Shown here one piece after another: positions 50,730 to 59,913 of a stretch of DNA of 64,000 nucleotides. Each line of letters opens with the position of its first letter. The first letter of the stretch is position 1. The position numbers were made by a program, and so were the translations under genes. Under the pieces are notes generated by a model. That model saw nothing but the letters and a program-made list of their open reading frames with translations. It was not told the origin of the DNA and did no database searches. This DNA comes from JACOTK01 sp963743945 (GTDB lineage Bacteria > Actinomycetota > Acidimicrobiia > Acidimicrobiales > CADCSY01), in the NCBI GenBank assembly GCA_963743945.1, contig CAVURO010000002.1, positions 1-64,000 on the forward strand. The letters run 5' to 3'.

Positions 50730-52574
50730 ATGGCCAAGGCAGTTGGCATCGATCTCGGCACGACGAACTCAGTCGTCAGCGTTCTCGAGGGTGGCGAACC
50801 CACCGTCATTCCCAATGCGGAAGGGGCCCGCACGACCCCCTCGGTCGTTGCCTTCGCGAAGAACGGCGAGGTGCTCGTCGGCGAGGTCGCAAAGCGTCAG
50901 GCGATCACCAACCCCGAGCGCACCATTCGCTCGGTCAAGCGCCACATCGGCACCGAGTGGTCGATCGACATCGACGACAAGAAGTACACCTCTCAGGAGA
51001 TCTCGGCCCGAGTGCTCCAGAAGCTCAAGCGTGACGCCGAGGCCTATCTCGGCGACACGGTGACCCAGGCGGTCATCACCGTCCCCGCCTACTTCAACGA
51101 CGCCCAGCGCACCGCCACCAAGGAGGCGGGTCAGATCGCGGGTCTCGAGGTGCTTCGCATCATCAACGAGCCCACGGCGGCGGCGCTCGCATACGGGCTC
51201 GACAAGGAGGGAGCGGACGACCACACCATCCTGGTCTTCGACCTCGGCGGCGGCACCTTCGACGTGTCCGTGCTCGAGATCGGCGACGGCGTCTTCGAGG
51301 TGAAGTCGACCCATGGCGACACCAGCCTCGGTGGTGACGACTGGGACCAGCGCATCATCGACTGGCTCGTGCAGAGCTTCAAGGCCAAGGAGGGCGTCGA
51401 TCTCGCCGCTGACAAGATGGCCACGCAACGCCTCAAGGAGGCTGCCGAGAAGGCCAAGATCGAGCTCTCATCGGTGCAGTCGACGCAGATCAACCTGCCC
51501 TTCGTGACCGCGACCTCCGAGGGTCCCAAGCACCTCGACGAGACCCTCACGAGGGCGAAGTTCCAGGAGCTCACCGCCGATCTGCTCGAGCGCTGCAAGG
51601 TTCCCTTCGAACAGGCCATCAAGGACGCCGGGCTTTCCAAGGGCGACATCCATCACATCATCCTCGTGGGCGGCTCCACCCGCATGCCCATGGTGACCGA
51701 GCTCGTTCGCGATCTGACCGGTGAGGAGCCTCACAAGGGTGTCAACCCCGATGAGGTCGTTGCGGTCGGCGCAGCGGTTCAGGCGGGCGTGCTCAAGGGC
51801 GATGTGAAGGACGTCCTGTTGCTCGACGTCACGCCCCTGTCGCTCGGCATCGAGACCAAGGGTGGCGTCATGACCAAGCTCATCGAGCGCAACACCACGA
51901 TCCCGACTCGTCGCACCGAGGTCTTCACCACGGCCGATGACATGCAGCCGAGCGTGGAGATCCACGTGCTGCAGGGTGAGCGTGAGATGGCCATGTACAA
52001 CAAGACGCTCGGCAAGTTCCAGCTCGTCGATCTTCCCCCCGCCCCCCGTGGTGTTCCCCAGATCGAGGTGACCTTCGACATCGACGCCAACGGCATCGTG
52101 CATGTGTCGGCGAAGGATCGGGCGACCAGCAAGGAACAGTCCATGACCATCACCGGTGAGTCGTCGCTGTCGAAGGACGACATCGACCGCATGGTGCGGG
52201 ACGCCGAGGCTCATGCCGAGGAGGACCGCCGGCGCCGCGAGGAGGCAGAGGTTCGCAACAGCGCCGACAGCTTGGTCTATCAGACCGAGAAGGTGCTGCG
52301 TGAGCACGGTGACAAGATCGACGGCTCGGAGAAGGACGCCGTCGAGTCGGCGTTGGCGGAATTGAAGGAGGCGGTTGCGGGCAGCGACATGGAGCGCATT
52401 CGCAAGTCGACCGAGGCCCTGATGGGGGCGAGTCAGGGCTTCTCGCAGAAGCTCTACGAGGCCGCAGCCCAGGACGGTGCAACAGGTGACGCCGCAGGCA
52501 GCGCCGACGGTGCGATGCCAAACGACGACGAGGTCGTCGATGCCGAGATCATCGACGAGGACCACTCGGCATGA
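50730..52574 (+). CDS. dnaK: Hsp70 chaperone DnaK
   Basis: 614 residues from ATG 50730 behind GGAGG. ATP-dependent chaperone. The landmarks are VGIDLGTTNSVVSVLEGGEP, VITVPAYFNDAQRTATKEAG, VFDLGGGTFDVSVLEIGDG, ILVGGSTRMPMV and the linker DVLLLDVTPLSLGIET. The C-terminus ends in an acidic EIIDEDHS tail of EEVD type. It overlaps grpE by ATGA. It is first gene of a five-gene heat-shock operon. Confidence 0.98.
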   Translation: MAKAVGIDLGTTNSVVSVLEGGEPTVIPNAEGARTTPSVVAFAKNGEVLVGEVAKRQAITNPERTIRSVKRHIGTEWSIDIDDKKYTSQEISARVLQKLKRDAEAYLGDTVTQAVITVPAYFNDAQRTATKEAGQIAGLEVLRIINEPTAAALAYGLDKEGADDHTILVFDLGGGTFDVSVLEIGDGVFEVKSTHGDTSLGGDDWDQRIIDWLVQSFKAKEGVDLAADKMATQRLKEAAEKAKIELSSVQSTQINLPFVTATSEGPKHLDETLTRAKFQELTADLLERCKVPFEQAIKDAGLSKGDIHHIILVGGSTRMPMVTELVRDLTGEEPHKGVNPDEVVAVGAAVQAGVLKGDVKDVLLLDVTPLSLGIETKGGVMTKLIERNTTIPTRRTEVFTTADDMQPSVEIHVLQGEREMAMYNKTLGKFQLVDLPPAPRGVPQIEVTFDIDANGIVHVSAKDRATSKEQSMTITGESSLSKDDIDRMVRDAEAHAEEDRRRREEAEVRNSADSLVYQTEKVLREHGDKIDGSEKDAVESALAELKEAVAGSDMERIRKSTEALMGASQGFSQKLYEAAAQDGATGDAAGSADGAMPNDDEVVDAEIIDEDHSA

Positions 52575-53128
52575 GTGAGACCAACCCGGTTCCCGATGAT
52601 CGATCGGGTGAGGACGCCCTCGGTGGCATCGCGGATCAGGCGGGCGACGAGGATCGCCAAGCGGTCGCCGACGGGGACGACCCCGTCGGCGAGGATCTCT
52701 CGCCGCTCGAGGTGATGTTGGCCACGCTGACCGCCGAGCGGGATGACTATCTCGCCTTGGCACAGGCCAAGCAGGCGGAGTTCGAGAACTACCGCAAGCA
52801 GATGGCCAAGCGTCAGATCGAGATGGTCGAACAAGCCGCGGCCGGTCTGGCCGAGAAGATGCTTCCCGTGCTCGACGCGCTCGATGCGGCGCTCGCACAT
52901 GGCGACGACTCGCTGGAGGCTGTTCGTCTCCAACTGATCGACATCCTGGGGAAGGAGGGCCTCGTTCGCATCGTGCCGACGGGAGAGCCCTTCGACCCTG
53001 CCACACACGAGGCCGTCATGCACGAAGAGGGCGACGGCGGTGACCCGGTCGTGAGCGAGACGCTTCGGCCCGGTTACGGCTGGCGCGGGCGTCTGATCCG
53101 AGCGGCCATGGTGCAGGTGCGCGGGTAG
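52571..53128 (+). CDS. grpE: Nucleotide exchange factor GrpE
   Basis: 185 residues. It releases ADP from DnaK. An acidic N-terminal tail is followed by the long coiled helix (ERDDYLALAQAKQAEFENYR KQ) and the C-terminal beta domain ending GYGWRGRLIRAAMVQV. The core FENYRKQM is the family signature. ATG 52571 overlaps the dnaK stop. Confidence 0.95.
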   Translation: MSETNPVPDDRSGEDALGGIADQAGDEDRQAVADGDDPVGEDLSPLEVMLATLTAERDDYLALAQAKQAEFENYRKQMAKRQIEMVEQAAAGLAEKMLPVLDALDAALAHGDDSLEAVRLQLIDILGKEGLVRIVPTGEPFDPATHEAVMHEEGDGGDPVVSETLRPGYGWRGRLIRAAMVQVRG

Positions 53129-53131
53129 GGC

Positions 53132-54259
53132 ATGGCTGCGCAGCGGGAGTGGTTCGAAAAGGATTACTACAAGGTGCTCGGCGTTTCCGAGACGGCAACC
53201 CCGAAGGACATCACCCGCGCCTACCGCAAGCTTGCCCGCGAGACCCATCCCGACGCCCATCCGGGCAAAGAGGACCGATTCAAGGAGATCTCCACCGCCT
53301 ACGACGTCGTCGGCGATCCTGACAAGCGAAAGGAATACGACGAGGTCCGTAGGCTCGGCCCTGCGGCGGCAGGATTCGGTGGGCAGGGATCACCCTTCGG
53401 GGGAGGAGGCGGCGGCTTTCGCGTTGACGATCTCGGCGATCTCGGGGACATCTTCGGGGGCCTCTTCGGCCGGGGTGCCGGCCGTTCCGGTCCGAGTCGT
53501 GGCACCGGACCCCAACGTGGCAGCGATCTCGAGGCCGGCCTGCACCTCTCGTTCAACGATGCCGCCGTCGGCGTGACCACAACGGTGAACGTCACCAGCG
53601 AGACCCGGTGTTCCACCTGCCGGGGGACCGGCGCCAAGCCCGGAACCATGCCCAAGGCCTGCCCTGTCTGCGGCGGTCGTGGGGCAATCGACGAGAACCA
53701 GGGGCCGTTCAGCTTCTCCGCTCCGTGTGCAAACTGTGCAGGACGGGGCAAGGTCGTGGACGCGCCCTGTCCCACCTGTCGGGGAGCGGGCGTCGAGCAC
53801 CGGCCCCGTTCGGTCAAGGTTCGCATCCCGGCAGGTGTCGCCGACGGTCAGCGCATTCGACTGAAGGGCAGGGGCGAGCCAGGTCGTCACGGCGGTCCCG
53901 CCGGCGACCTTCACGTCGTGGTCCACGTCGCGACTCATCCGCTCTTCGGACGCGTCGCAAACAATCTCACGCTCAACGTCCCGATCACCTATCCCGAGGC
54001 GGTGCTGGGCGCCGACATCACGGTCCCGACCTTTGACAATGGCACGGTTACCCTGCGGGTCCCTGCCGGTACTCGCTCGGGCCGTACATTCCGCGTGAAG
54101 GGCAAAGGCATTCCGGGTGCCCGGGGCGAGCTCGGTGATCTGTTGGTGACCGTTGAGGTGACGGTACCCGTCGAGCTGTCCGAGGGAGAGCGCAAGGCCG
54201 TTGAGGCGCTTGCTGCGGCAAGTGAGCATGCATCACCTCGCGGATACCTGGGGGTGTAG
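53132..54259 (+). CDS. dnaJ: Hsp40 co-chaperone DnaJ
   Basis: 375 residues. The J domain starts DYYKVLGVSETATPKDIT with the catalytic HPD (residues 36-38). A Gly/Phe-rich linker follows. Four zinc-finger repeats CSTCRGTG, CPVCGGRG, CANCAGRG and CPTCRGAG are all complete. Two substrate-binding beta domains end the protein. It starts three bases after grpE and stops three bases before hspR. Confidence 0.96.
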   Translation: MAAQREWFEKDYYKVLGVSETATPKDITRAYRKLARETHPDAHPGKEDRFKEISTAYDVVGDPDKRKEYDEVRRLGPAAAGFGGQGSPFGGGGGGFRVDDLGDLGDIFGGLFGRGAGRSGPSRGTGPQRGSDLEAGLHLSFNDAAVGVTTTVNVTSETRCSTCRGTGAKPGTMPKACPVCGGRGAIDENQGPFSFSAPCANCAGRGKVVDAPCPTCRGAGVEHRPRSVKVRIPAGVADGQRIRLKGRGEPGRHGGPAGDLHVVVHVATHPLFGRVANNLTLNVPITYPEAVLGADITVPTFDNGTVTLRVPAGTRSGRTFRVKGKGIPGARGELGDLLVTVEVTVPVELSEGERKAVEALAAASEHASPRGYLGV

Positions 54260-54262
54260 GTC

Positions 54263-54676
54263 ATGTCTGTTCGTGGTCGACGTTCCGATGATCGGGATCG
54301 CGGTCGCGCGGTGTTCGTGATCTCGGTGGCCGCCGAACTCGCCGGCGTGCATCCCCAGACGCTGCGCATCTATGAACGGAAGGGTCTGCTTGATCCGGCT
54401 CGCACCGGTGGGGGTTCACGGCGCTACAGCGAGGGTGACATCGAGCGACTGAATCGCATTCAGGACCTCACGCAGGAGGGCCTCAATCTGGCAGGGGTGA
54501 AGCGGGTGCTCGATCTCGAGGTGGAGCTGGGCGCGTTGCGTGCCGAGCTTGCCCTCGCCCGCGCCGAGGCAGCCGAGGCAGTCGAGAGCACCCATCGCAG
54601 CTACCGCCGCGACCTCGTGCCGGTTTCCCAGGCGATGGAGCTCTACGTGCAACGTCGCCGATCCGGACGACGATAG
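54263..54676 (+). CDS. hspR: Heat-shock repressor HspR (MerR family)
   Basis: 137 residues. The MerR-type HTH reads FVISVAAELAGVHPQTLRIY then ERKGLLDPART, with wing GSRRYSEGDIERL. It uses DnaK as co-repressor and binds the HAIR element at 50631-50659, closing an autoregulatory loop with the chaperones it is co-transcribed with. A basic C-terminal end (LYVQRRRSGRR) replaces the usual longer tail. Confidence 0.95.
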   Translation: MSVRGRRSDDRDRGRAVFVISVAAELAGVHPQTLRIYERKGLLDPARTGGGSRRYSEGDIERLNRIQDLTQEGLNLAGVKRVLDLEVELGALRAELALARAEAAEAVESTHRSYRRDLVPVSQAMELYVQRRRSGRR

Positions 54677-54703
54677 AGACACAAGGAGAGGGGACCAGGA
54701 GCG

Positions 54704-57187
54704 ATGGCCGTTGACCCAGAACGCTGGACCGTCAGAACCAAGGAGGCTTTCGGTGAGGCCGTCGATGGCGCCCGTGCCGAGAACCATCCGGAGGTCACAC
54801 CCGATCACCTCCTGGTGGCGCTGTTGAACCAGCGCGACGGCGTGGTGACCCCGCTTCTCCAGAAGGTGGGGGTCGACCCGGCGATGCTCGGGAGTGCCGC
54901 GGGTGAGCGACTGGCGAAGCTTCCCCGTGCGCAGGGCTCGGAGGCGGCGATGAGTCGCGACCTTCGAGCGACCCTGGAGCGTGCCGACAAGGCCCGTGTC
55001 GACCTTCACGACGACTATGTGTCGACCGAGCACGTGATGCTCGCCATGTCGGAGCTGATCAAGGTCACCACCGAGGAGCTGCTCGAAGCCCTTCGCTCGG
55101 TGCGTGGCAGCCATCGTGTCACGAGCCAGAATCCCGAGGAGAGCTATCAGGCGTTGGAACGTTACGGCCGTGACCTCACGGCTGCGGCACGTGACGGCAA
55201 GATCGACCCGGTCATCGGTCGTGACGACGAGATTCGTCGGGTCATTCAGGTGCTGTCCAGACGGACCAAGAACAACCCGGTGCTCATCGGCGAACCCGGG
55301 GTGGGCAAGACCGCCATCGTCGAGGGGCTCGCCCGGCGCATCGTCGAGGGTGACGTGCCCGAGAGCCTCAAGGACAAGCGACTGATCTCTCTCGATCTCA
55401 GTGCCATGGTGGCGGGCGCCAAGTACCGCGGTGAGTTCGAGGAACGCCTCAAGGCAGTCCTCAAGGAGATCACCGATGCAGGTGGCGAGGTCATCACCTT
55501 CATGGACGAACTGCACACCATTGTCGGCGCCGGCGGGTCCGAGGGGTCCATGGATGCCGGAAACATGATCAAGCCCATGCTGGCGCGTGGCGAGCTGCGC
55601 ATGATCGGCGCCACCACCCTCGACGAGTTTCGGAAGTACATCGAGAAGGACGCCGCGCTCGAGCGCCGATTCCAGCAGGTCTTCGTGGGCCAGCCCTCGG
55701 TCGAGGACACCATCGCCATCCTTCGAGGCCTGAAGGAACGCTACGAGGTACATCACGGTGTCCGCATTCAGGATGCAGCGTTGGTCGCCGCCGCCGTCTT
55801 GTCCGATCGCTACCTGACCGGCAGGTTCCTCCCCGACAAGGCGATCGACCTCGTCGACGAGGCCGCCTCCGCCCTGCGCATCGAGATCGACTCCATGCCG
55901 ACCGAGATCGATGTGGTGGAGCGACGGATCCGCCAACTGGAGATCGAGCGTGTGGCCCTCGCGAAGGAGACCGACCTCGCCTCGACGGAGCGACTCGACC
56001 TTCTCGATCGGGAACTGGCCGATCTGCGTGAGCAGTCATCCGCCATGAAGGCCCATTGGGAGACGGAGAAGGCCGCCATTGCGGCGATCCGCAGCCTCAA
56101 GGAGGAGCTCGAGTCCAAGCGCATCGAGGTGGAGCGCCTGGTCGATCTCGAGAAGGCCGCCGAGATTCGGTATGGGCAGATCCCCGAACTCGAGCGCCAA
56201 CTGGAGGTCGCCGGAAACCACCTGGATGCCCTCCAGTCGACGCAACGCATGTTGAAGGAGGAGGTCGACGAGGAGGACATCGCCGAGGTCGTCAGCAAGT
56301 GGACCGGCGTGCCGACGGCAAGGCTGATGGAGGGGGAGATCCACAAGCTCGTCCGCATGGAGGACGTGCTCCATCAGCGTGTGGTGGGCCAGGACGAAGC
56401 GGTGACCGCGGTCGCAAACGCCATTCGTCGCAGTAGGGCAGGCCTGTCGGACCCCAACCGTCCGATCGGCTCGTTCCTGTTCCTCGGCCCGACCGGCGTC
56501 GGCAAGACCGAGCTCGCCCGCTCGTTGGCAGGCTTCCTCTTCGATGACGAACGGGCGATGGTCCGCATCGACATGTCCGAGTACATGGAGAAGCACTCGG
56601 TCAGTCGCCTGATCGGCGCGCCCCCCGGCTACGTGGGCTACGAAGAGGGCGGCCAACTGACCGAGGCGGTGCGCCGCCGGCCCTATGCAGTGGTTCTGCT
56701 CGACGAGATCGAGAAGGCACACGGCGACGTCTTCAACGTGTTGCTGCAGCTGCTCGACGACGGCCGACTCACCGATGGACAGGGTCGCACCGTCGATTTC
56801 ACCAATGTCGTGTTGATCATGACGTCGAACCTTCCCGGCGATCCCGCCGACTACTTCCGTCCGGAGTTCATCAATCGGATCGATGAGATCGTCCGGTTCC
56901 GTTCCCTGACCGAGGGGGATCTCGTGCAGGTGGTCGAGATCCAACTCGACATCCTCCGGGATCGGATGGCCGCGCGACGACTGGCTCTCGAGGTCACGGA
57001 TGCGGCACGCGCCAAACTGGCCTCCCTGGGCTACGACCCCGCATTCGGGGCCCGGCCATTGAAGCGGCTTCTGCAACGCGCGATCAGCGACCCGCTGGCA
57101 CGGGCACTTCTGGAAGGCCATTACGGCGAGGGTGACACGGTCGTCGTCGACGTTGCCGACGGGGAGATCGTGTTGACCCGATCCTGA
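54704..57187 (+). CDS. clpB: ClpB disaggregase (Hsp100)
   Basis: 827 residues, hexameric ATPase that rescues aggregates with DnaKJ-GrpE. An N-domain is followed by NBD1 (GEPGVGKTAIVEGLA; ITFMDELHTIVGAGG), the coiled-coil M domain (about residues 395-520) and NBD2 (GPTGVGKTELARSLA; VVLLDEIEKAHGDVFN). The segment after the NBD2 sensor is shortened (TSNLPGDPADYFRPEFINRI), accounting for the below-average length. It is preceded by AAGGAGAGGGG and lies 27 bp after hspR, making it part of the HspR regulon. Confidence 0.96.
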   Translation: MAVDPERWTVRTKEAFGEAVDGARAENHPEVTPDHLLVALLNQRDGVVTPLLQKVGVDPAMLGSAAGERLAKLPRAQGSEAAMSRDLRATLERADKARVDLHDDYVSTEHVMLAMSELIKVTTEELLEALRSVRGSHRVTSQNPEESYQALERYGRDLTAAARDGKIDPVIGRDDEIRRVIQVLSRRTKNNPVLIGEPGVGKTAIVEGLARRIVEGDVPESLKDKRLISLDLSAMVAGAKYRGEFEERLKAVLKEITDAGGEVITFMDELHTIVGAGGSEGSMDAGNMIKPMLARGELRMIGATTLDEFRKYIEKDAALERRFQQVFVGQPSVEDTIAILRGLKERYEVHHGVRIQDAALVAAAVLSDRYLTGRFLPDKAIDLVDEAASALRIEIDSMPTEIDVVERRIRQLEIERVALAKETDLASTERLDLLDRELADLREQSSAMKAHWETEKAAIAAIRSLKEELESKRIEVERLVDLEKAAEIRYGQIPELERQLEVAGNHLDALQSTQRMLKEEVDEEDIAEVVSKWTGVPTARLMEGEIHKLVRMEDVLHQRVVGQDEAVTAVANAIRRSRAGLSDPNRPIGSFLFLGPTGVGKTELARSLAGFLFDDERAMVRIDMSEYMEKHSVSRLIGAPPGYVGYEEGGQLTEAVRRRPYAVVLLDEIEKAHGDVFNVLLQLLDDGRLTDGQGRTVDFTNVVLIMTSNLPGDPADYFRPEFINRIDEIVRFRSLTEGDLVQVVEIQLDILRDRMAARRLALEVTDAARAKLASLGYDPAFGARPLKRLLQRAISDPLARALLEGHYGEGDTVVVDVADGEIVLTRS

Positions 57188-57245
57188 TCGAACGTGCACG
57201 TTACGTGAGAGGTGTTCTAGTATTTGCCATTGGTCGGCACTCGAC

Positions 57246-57259
57246 GTGACAAATATCAC
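57246..57259 (+). promoter_or_regulatory. Crp/Fnr-like binding site
   Basis: GTGA-CAAATA-TCAC fits the inverted-repeat core of a CRP-family site. It lies 141 bp before ATG 57387 and 59 bp past clpB. The 199-bp gap otherwise holds no gene and is unusually A+T-rich. Confidence 0.5.
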
Positions 57260-57386
57260 AACGTTAGGGTGAGTGTCTCCACAGGTATCACCGGTACGAG
57301 AGTCGAACTCTTGTCGAGTATCAAAGTCCGATTTGCGAAATTTGTGCATTTCTCTCGAGAGATGAAACGAAGGAGGCCAGAGGCCA

Positions 57387-58481
57387 ATGGGAATTCGACC
57401 TGAACGAGTATCGGCAAGCACGAGTCGGAAGTTGGTGGCCGCCGGCGCTCTTGCCGCACTGACGTTCGCCGGGCTGGGAAGCATGGCTTTCGCCGTGGAT
57501 GCCGAGTCGGATCCGTCCGTTTCGACGACGCCTCCTGCAGAGACGGAAGGCTCGATTCCCTCCGTCCCGGAGACGCCTCCTGCGGAGACGGAAGGCTCGA
57601 TTCCCTCCGTCCCGGAGACGCTTCCTGCGGAGACGGAAGGCTCGATTCCCTCCATTCCCACCTCGATTCCCCCGGTTCCCACCTCGGTGAGCATCCCTCC
57701 GGTCGTGCAGGACGGCACCATCGTCGTCGACACGGTGCTCGGGACGATCTCGGCGTCGTGCACCTCGACCGGGAATGTCGCGCTCGAGCTTTCGAACCCC
57801 AAGATGGGGCTCGAGCCCGTCAAGCTCACGGTCGACGCCGGTGCGACCATCGGCCAGGTCTCTCAACTCGCCAAGACCTTCAACATCACCAATGGTGCGA
57901 TCGAGGCGGCTCTGAGCAAGGTGACCGACTGCAACGTCATGCTGCCCGATGTGCTTGACGAGCCGTCGCAGCCCCCGGCATCTCCCGGAGGCATCTCCGG
58001 TACCCCCATGGCCGACATCGGTATCAACTGCCTGAGTGATGGCACCGTTGACGTGAAGCTGATCAACCCCACGTTGGTCCCACGGGTGTTCTCCGTCCTT
58101 GTCGGCGACGTCCAGGTTGCGAACCCGACGATTCAGCCGGGCACGTCGCCCACGATCAAGATCGACATGGCCGAAGATGCGACGGCGGTCGTCACCGTTC
58201 AGGTTGGCGTCCTCGAGTTCGTCAACACCGTGGCGCTCGACTGTCTGGTTGACACGTCCCTCCCGTTGTCGCTGCTGTCCCTGTTCAACACTGCTGGAGG
58301 CCCGCCCGCTGTCCTCGGAACCTCGGTCGCCCCTGCGGTAGCTTCGGCAGGGACGCTCCCCCGCACCGGTGGCGACAACGGCTTGTTCATCGCAGCCGGT
58401 TTGGCGCTCGCAACGCTTGGCCTCTTTGCCGGGCGCGCAGCTCGCCAGGCAAAGGCTGTCGAAGCCGGCATCCTGAGCTGA
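57387..58481 (+). CDS. Cell-surface protein with LPXTG-type sorting signal
   Basis: 364 residues from ATG 57387 (AAGGAGG nine bases ahead). A signal peptide (residues 17-37, ending GSMAFA) is followed by three 15-residue repeats PPAETEGSIPSVPET, then a Pro-rich stalk. Two beta-type domains each start with a Cys-containing strand (TISASCTSTGNVALEL; IGINCLSDGTVDVKL). The C-terminus is a sorting signal: LPRTGG, a hydrophobic helix (LFIAAGLALATLGLFAG), then basic residues. Sortase anchoring is inferred; no sortase is in the window. Confidence 0.8.
   Translation: MGIRPERVSASTSRKLVAAGALAALTFAGLGSMAFAVDAESDPSVSTTPPAETEGSIPSVPETPPAETEGSIPSVPETLPAETEGSIPSIPTSIPPVPTSVSIPPVVQDGTIVVDTVLGTISASCTSTGNVALELSNPKMGLEPVKLTVDAGATIGQVSQLAKTFNITNGAIEAALSKVTDCNVMLPDVLDEPSQPPASPGGISGTPMADIGINCLSDGTVDVKLINPTLVPRVFSVLVGDVQVANPTIQPGTSPTIKIDMAEDATAVVTVQVGVLEFVNTVALDCLVDTSLPLSLLSLFNTAGGPPAVLGTSVAPAVASAGTLPRTGGDNGLFIAAGLALATLGLFAGRAARQAKAVEAGILS
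57527..57657 (+). repeat. Three near-identical 45-bp tandem repeats
   Basis: Units start at 57527, 57572 and 57617, the last one incomplete. They encode the 15-residue stalk repeat. Only a few third-base or single changes separate them, so the array is recent or kept uniform. Confidence 0.85.
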
Positions 58482-58490
58482 TCGGAGGTC

Positions 58491-58511
58491 CCTTCCCTCG
58501 GGGAAGGTTTT
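58491..58511 (+). terminator. Intrinsic terminator after the surface-protein gene
   Basis: CCTTCCC-TCG-GGGAAGG stem with TTTT directly after, 10 bp past the stop codon. Confidence 0.8.
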
Positions 58512-58520
58512 CAGTGTCCA

Positions 58521-58550
58521 GAAATGGGAGGCCTTCGGGTCTCCCATTTC
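58521..58550 (+). terminator. Second hairpin with UUCG loop before purA
   Basis: A perfect 10-bp stem GAAATGGGAG/CTCCCATTTC, extended by three inner pairs closing a TTCG tetraloop. It has no long T tract. It probably backs up the preceding terminator, or acts from the other strand. Confidence 0.6.
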
Positions 58551-58616
58551 GCGTCCGGCTGGGCAAGGCAGCTAGGCTGCGGAAACCGCCGGCAGTTCTT
58601 TGTGAGGAGGACGCGC

Positions 58617-59897
58617 GTGCCCGGAATGATAATCGTCGGAACCCAATGGGGCGACGAAGGGAAGGGCAAGCTCACCGATCTGCTTGCCGGTGATATGGAT
58701 GTCGTTGTCCGCTACCAAGGTGGTCACAACGCCGGCCATACCATCGTGGTGGAGGGTCAGAGCTTTGCCGTGCAGCTGGTTCCGAGTGGGATCCTGCACC
58801 CCGGTACCCTCAACCTCATTGGTAACGGGGTGGTCGTCGACCCCCAGGTGTTGCTCGACGAGCTGACGATGCTCGAGAATCGTGGCATCGACACGACCAA
58901 CCTGTTGGTCAGTGGCAATGCCCATCTGATTCTTCCGTATCACCAGGAGCTCGACATGATGGCCGAGCGGTACCTGGGCAACAACAAGCTCGGCACCACC
59001 AAGCGTGGCATCGGTCCCACCTATGCCGACAAGGCTGCCCGGGTGGGCATCCGGGTGCAGGATCTGCTCGATCCCAAGATCTTCCGGCAGAAGCTCGACG
59101 TTGTGCTCAAGGAGAAGAACGCCATCCTGGCCAAGGTCTACAACCGTCTGCCGCTTTCTGCCGATGACATTGCCGATCGTTATCTCGACGAGATCGCGCC
59201 ACGGTTGGCGCCGAGGATCGCCGACACGGTCAACGCCGTTCATACTGCCCTGGAGGCCGGGAAGCAGGTCATGTTCGAGGGCGCCCAGGCGACCTTTCTC
59301 GACTTGGACCACGGAACCTATCCGTTCGTCACCTCTTCCAACCCGGTTGCCGGAGGCGCCTGCGTGGGTGCCGGCGTCGGCCCGCTTCACATCGATCGCA
59401 TCATCGGCGTGGCCAAGGCCTACCTCACCCGTGTGGGGGCCGGGCCGTTCCCCTCGGAGCTGACCGATGAGATCGGTGACCTTCTCATCGATCGGGGACA
59501 CGAATACGGCACCAACACCGGTCGTCGCCGCCGGGCGGGCTGGTATGACGCGGTGATGTTGCGTCATGCCGTTCGACTCAACTCCCTGAGCGAGATCTTC
59601 CTGACCAAGCTCGATGTGCTCGACACGCTCGAGGTGTTGAAGGTCTGTGTCGCCTATGAGATCGATGGCGAGCGCGTCGATCACATGCCCTACCACCAGT
59701 CGCAGCTGCACAAGGCCGTTCCCGTCTACGAGGAGTTCCCGGGATGGCAGTCGGACTGCTCGGGAGCCACCATGCTCGATGAGTTGCCGCCGGCAGCGCG
59801 TGCCTATGTGCAGTTCCTGAGCGACCAGGCGGGGGTGCCGGTGAGCTATGTCGGGGTGGGACCGGGCCGCCTGCAGACGGTGCGGGTGGCGGGCTGA
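58617..59897 (+). CDS. purA: Adenylosuccinate synthetase
   Basis: 426 residues from GTG 58617 (GAGGAGG seven bases ahead). It joins IMP and aspartate, using GTP, to give adenylosuccinate. The signatures IIVGTQWGDEGKGKLTDLLA, QGGHNAGHTIVV, GTTKRGIGPTYADKAARVGI and the loop GTNTGRRRRAGWYD are complete. It is first gene of a purine cluster running to the window end. A TAGGCT -10-like box lies at 58572-58577. Confidence 0.97.
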   Translation: MPGMIIVGTQWGDEGKGKLTDLLAGDMDVVVRYQGGHNAGHTIVVEGQSFAVQLVPSGILHPGTLNLIGNGVVVDPQVLLDELTMLENRGIDTTNLLVSGNAHLILPYHQELDMMAERYLGNNKLGTTKRGIGPTYADKAARVGIRVQDLLDPKIFRQKLDVVLKEKNAILAKVYNRLPLSADDIADRYLDEIAPRLAPRIADTVNAVHTALEAGKQVMFEGAQATFLDLDHGTYPFVTSSNPVAGGACVGAGVGPLHIDRIIGVAKAYLTRVGAGPFPSELTDEIGDLLIDRGHEYGTNTGRRRRAGWYDAVMLRHAVRLNSLSEIFLTKLDVLDTLEVLKVCVAYEIDGERVDHMPYHQSQLHKAVPVYEEFPGWQSDCSGATMLDELPPAARAYVQFLSDQAGVPVSYVGVGPGRLQTVRVAG

Positions 59898-59913
59898 TGG
59901 CGCAACGGGTCTG

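Noticed and set aside
57527..57657. CRISPR-like array
   Set aside because: The three 45-bp units are contiguous with no spacers and encode an in-frame protein repeat.
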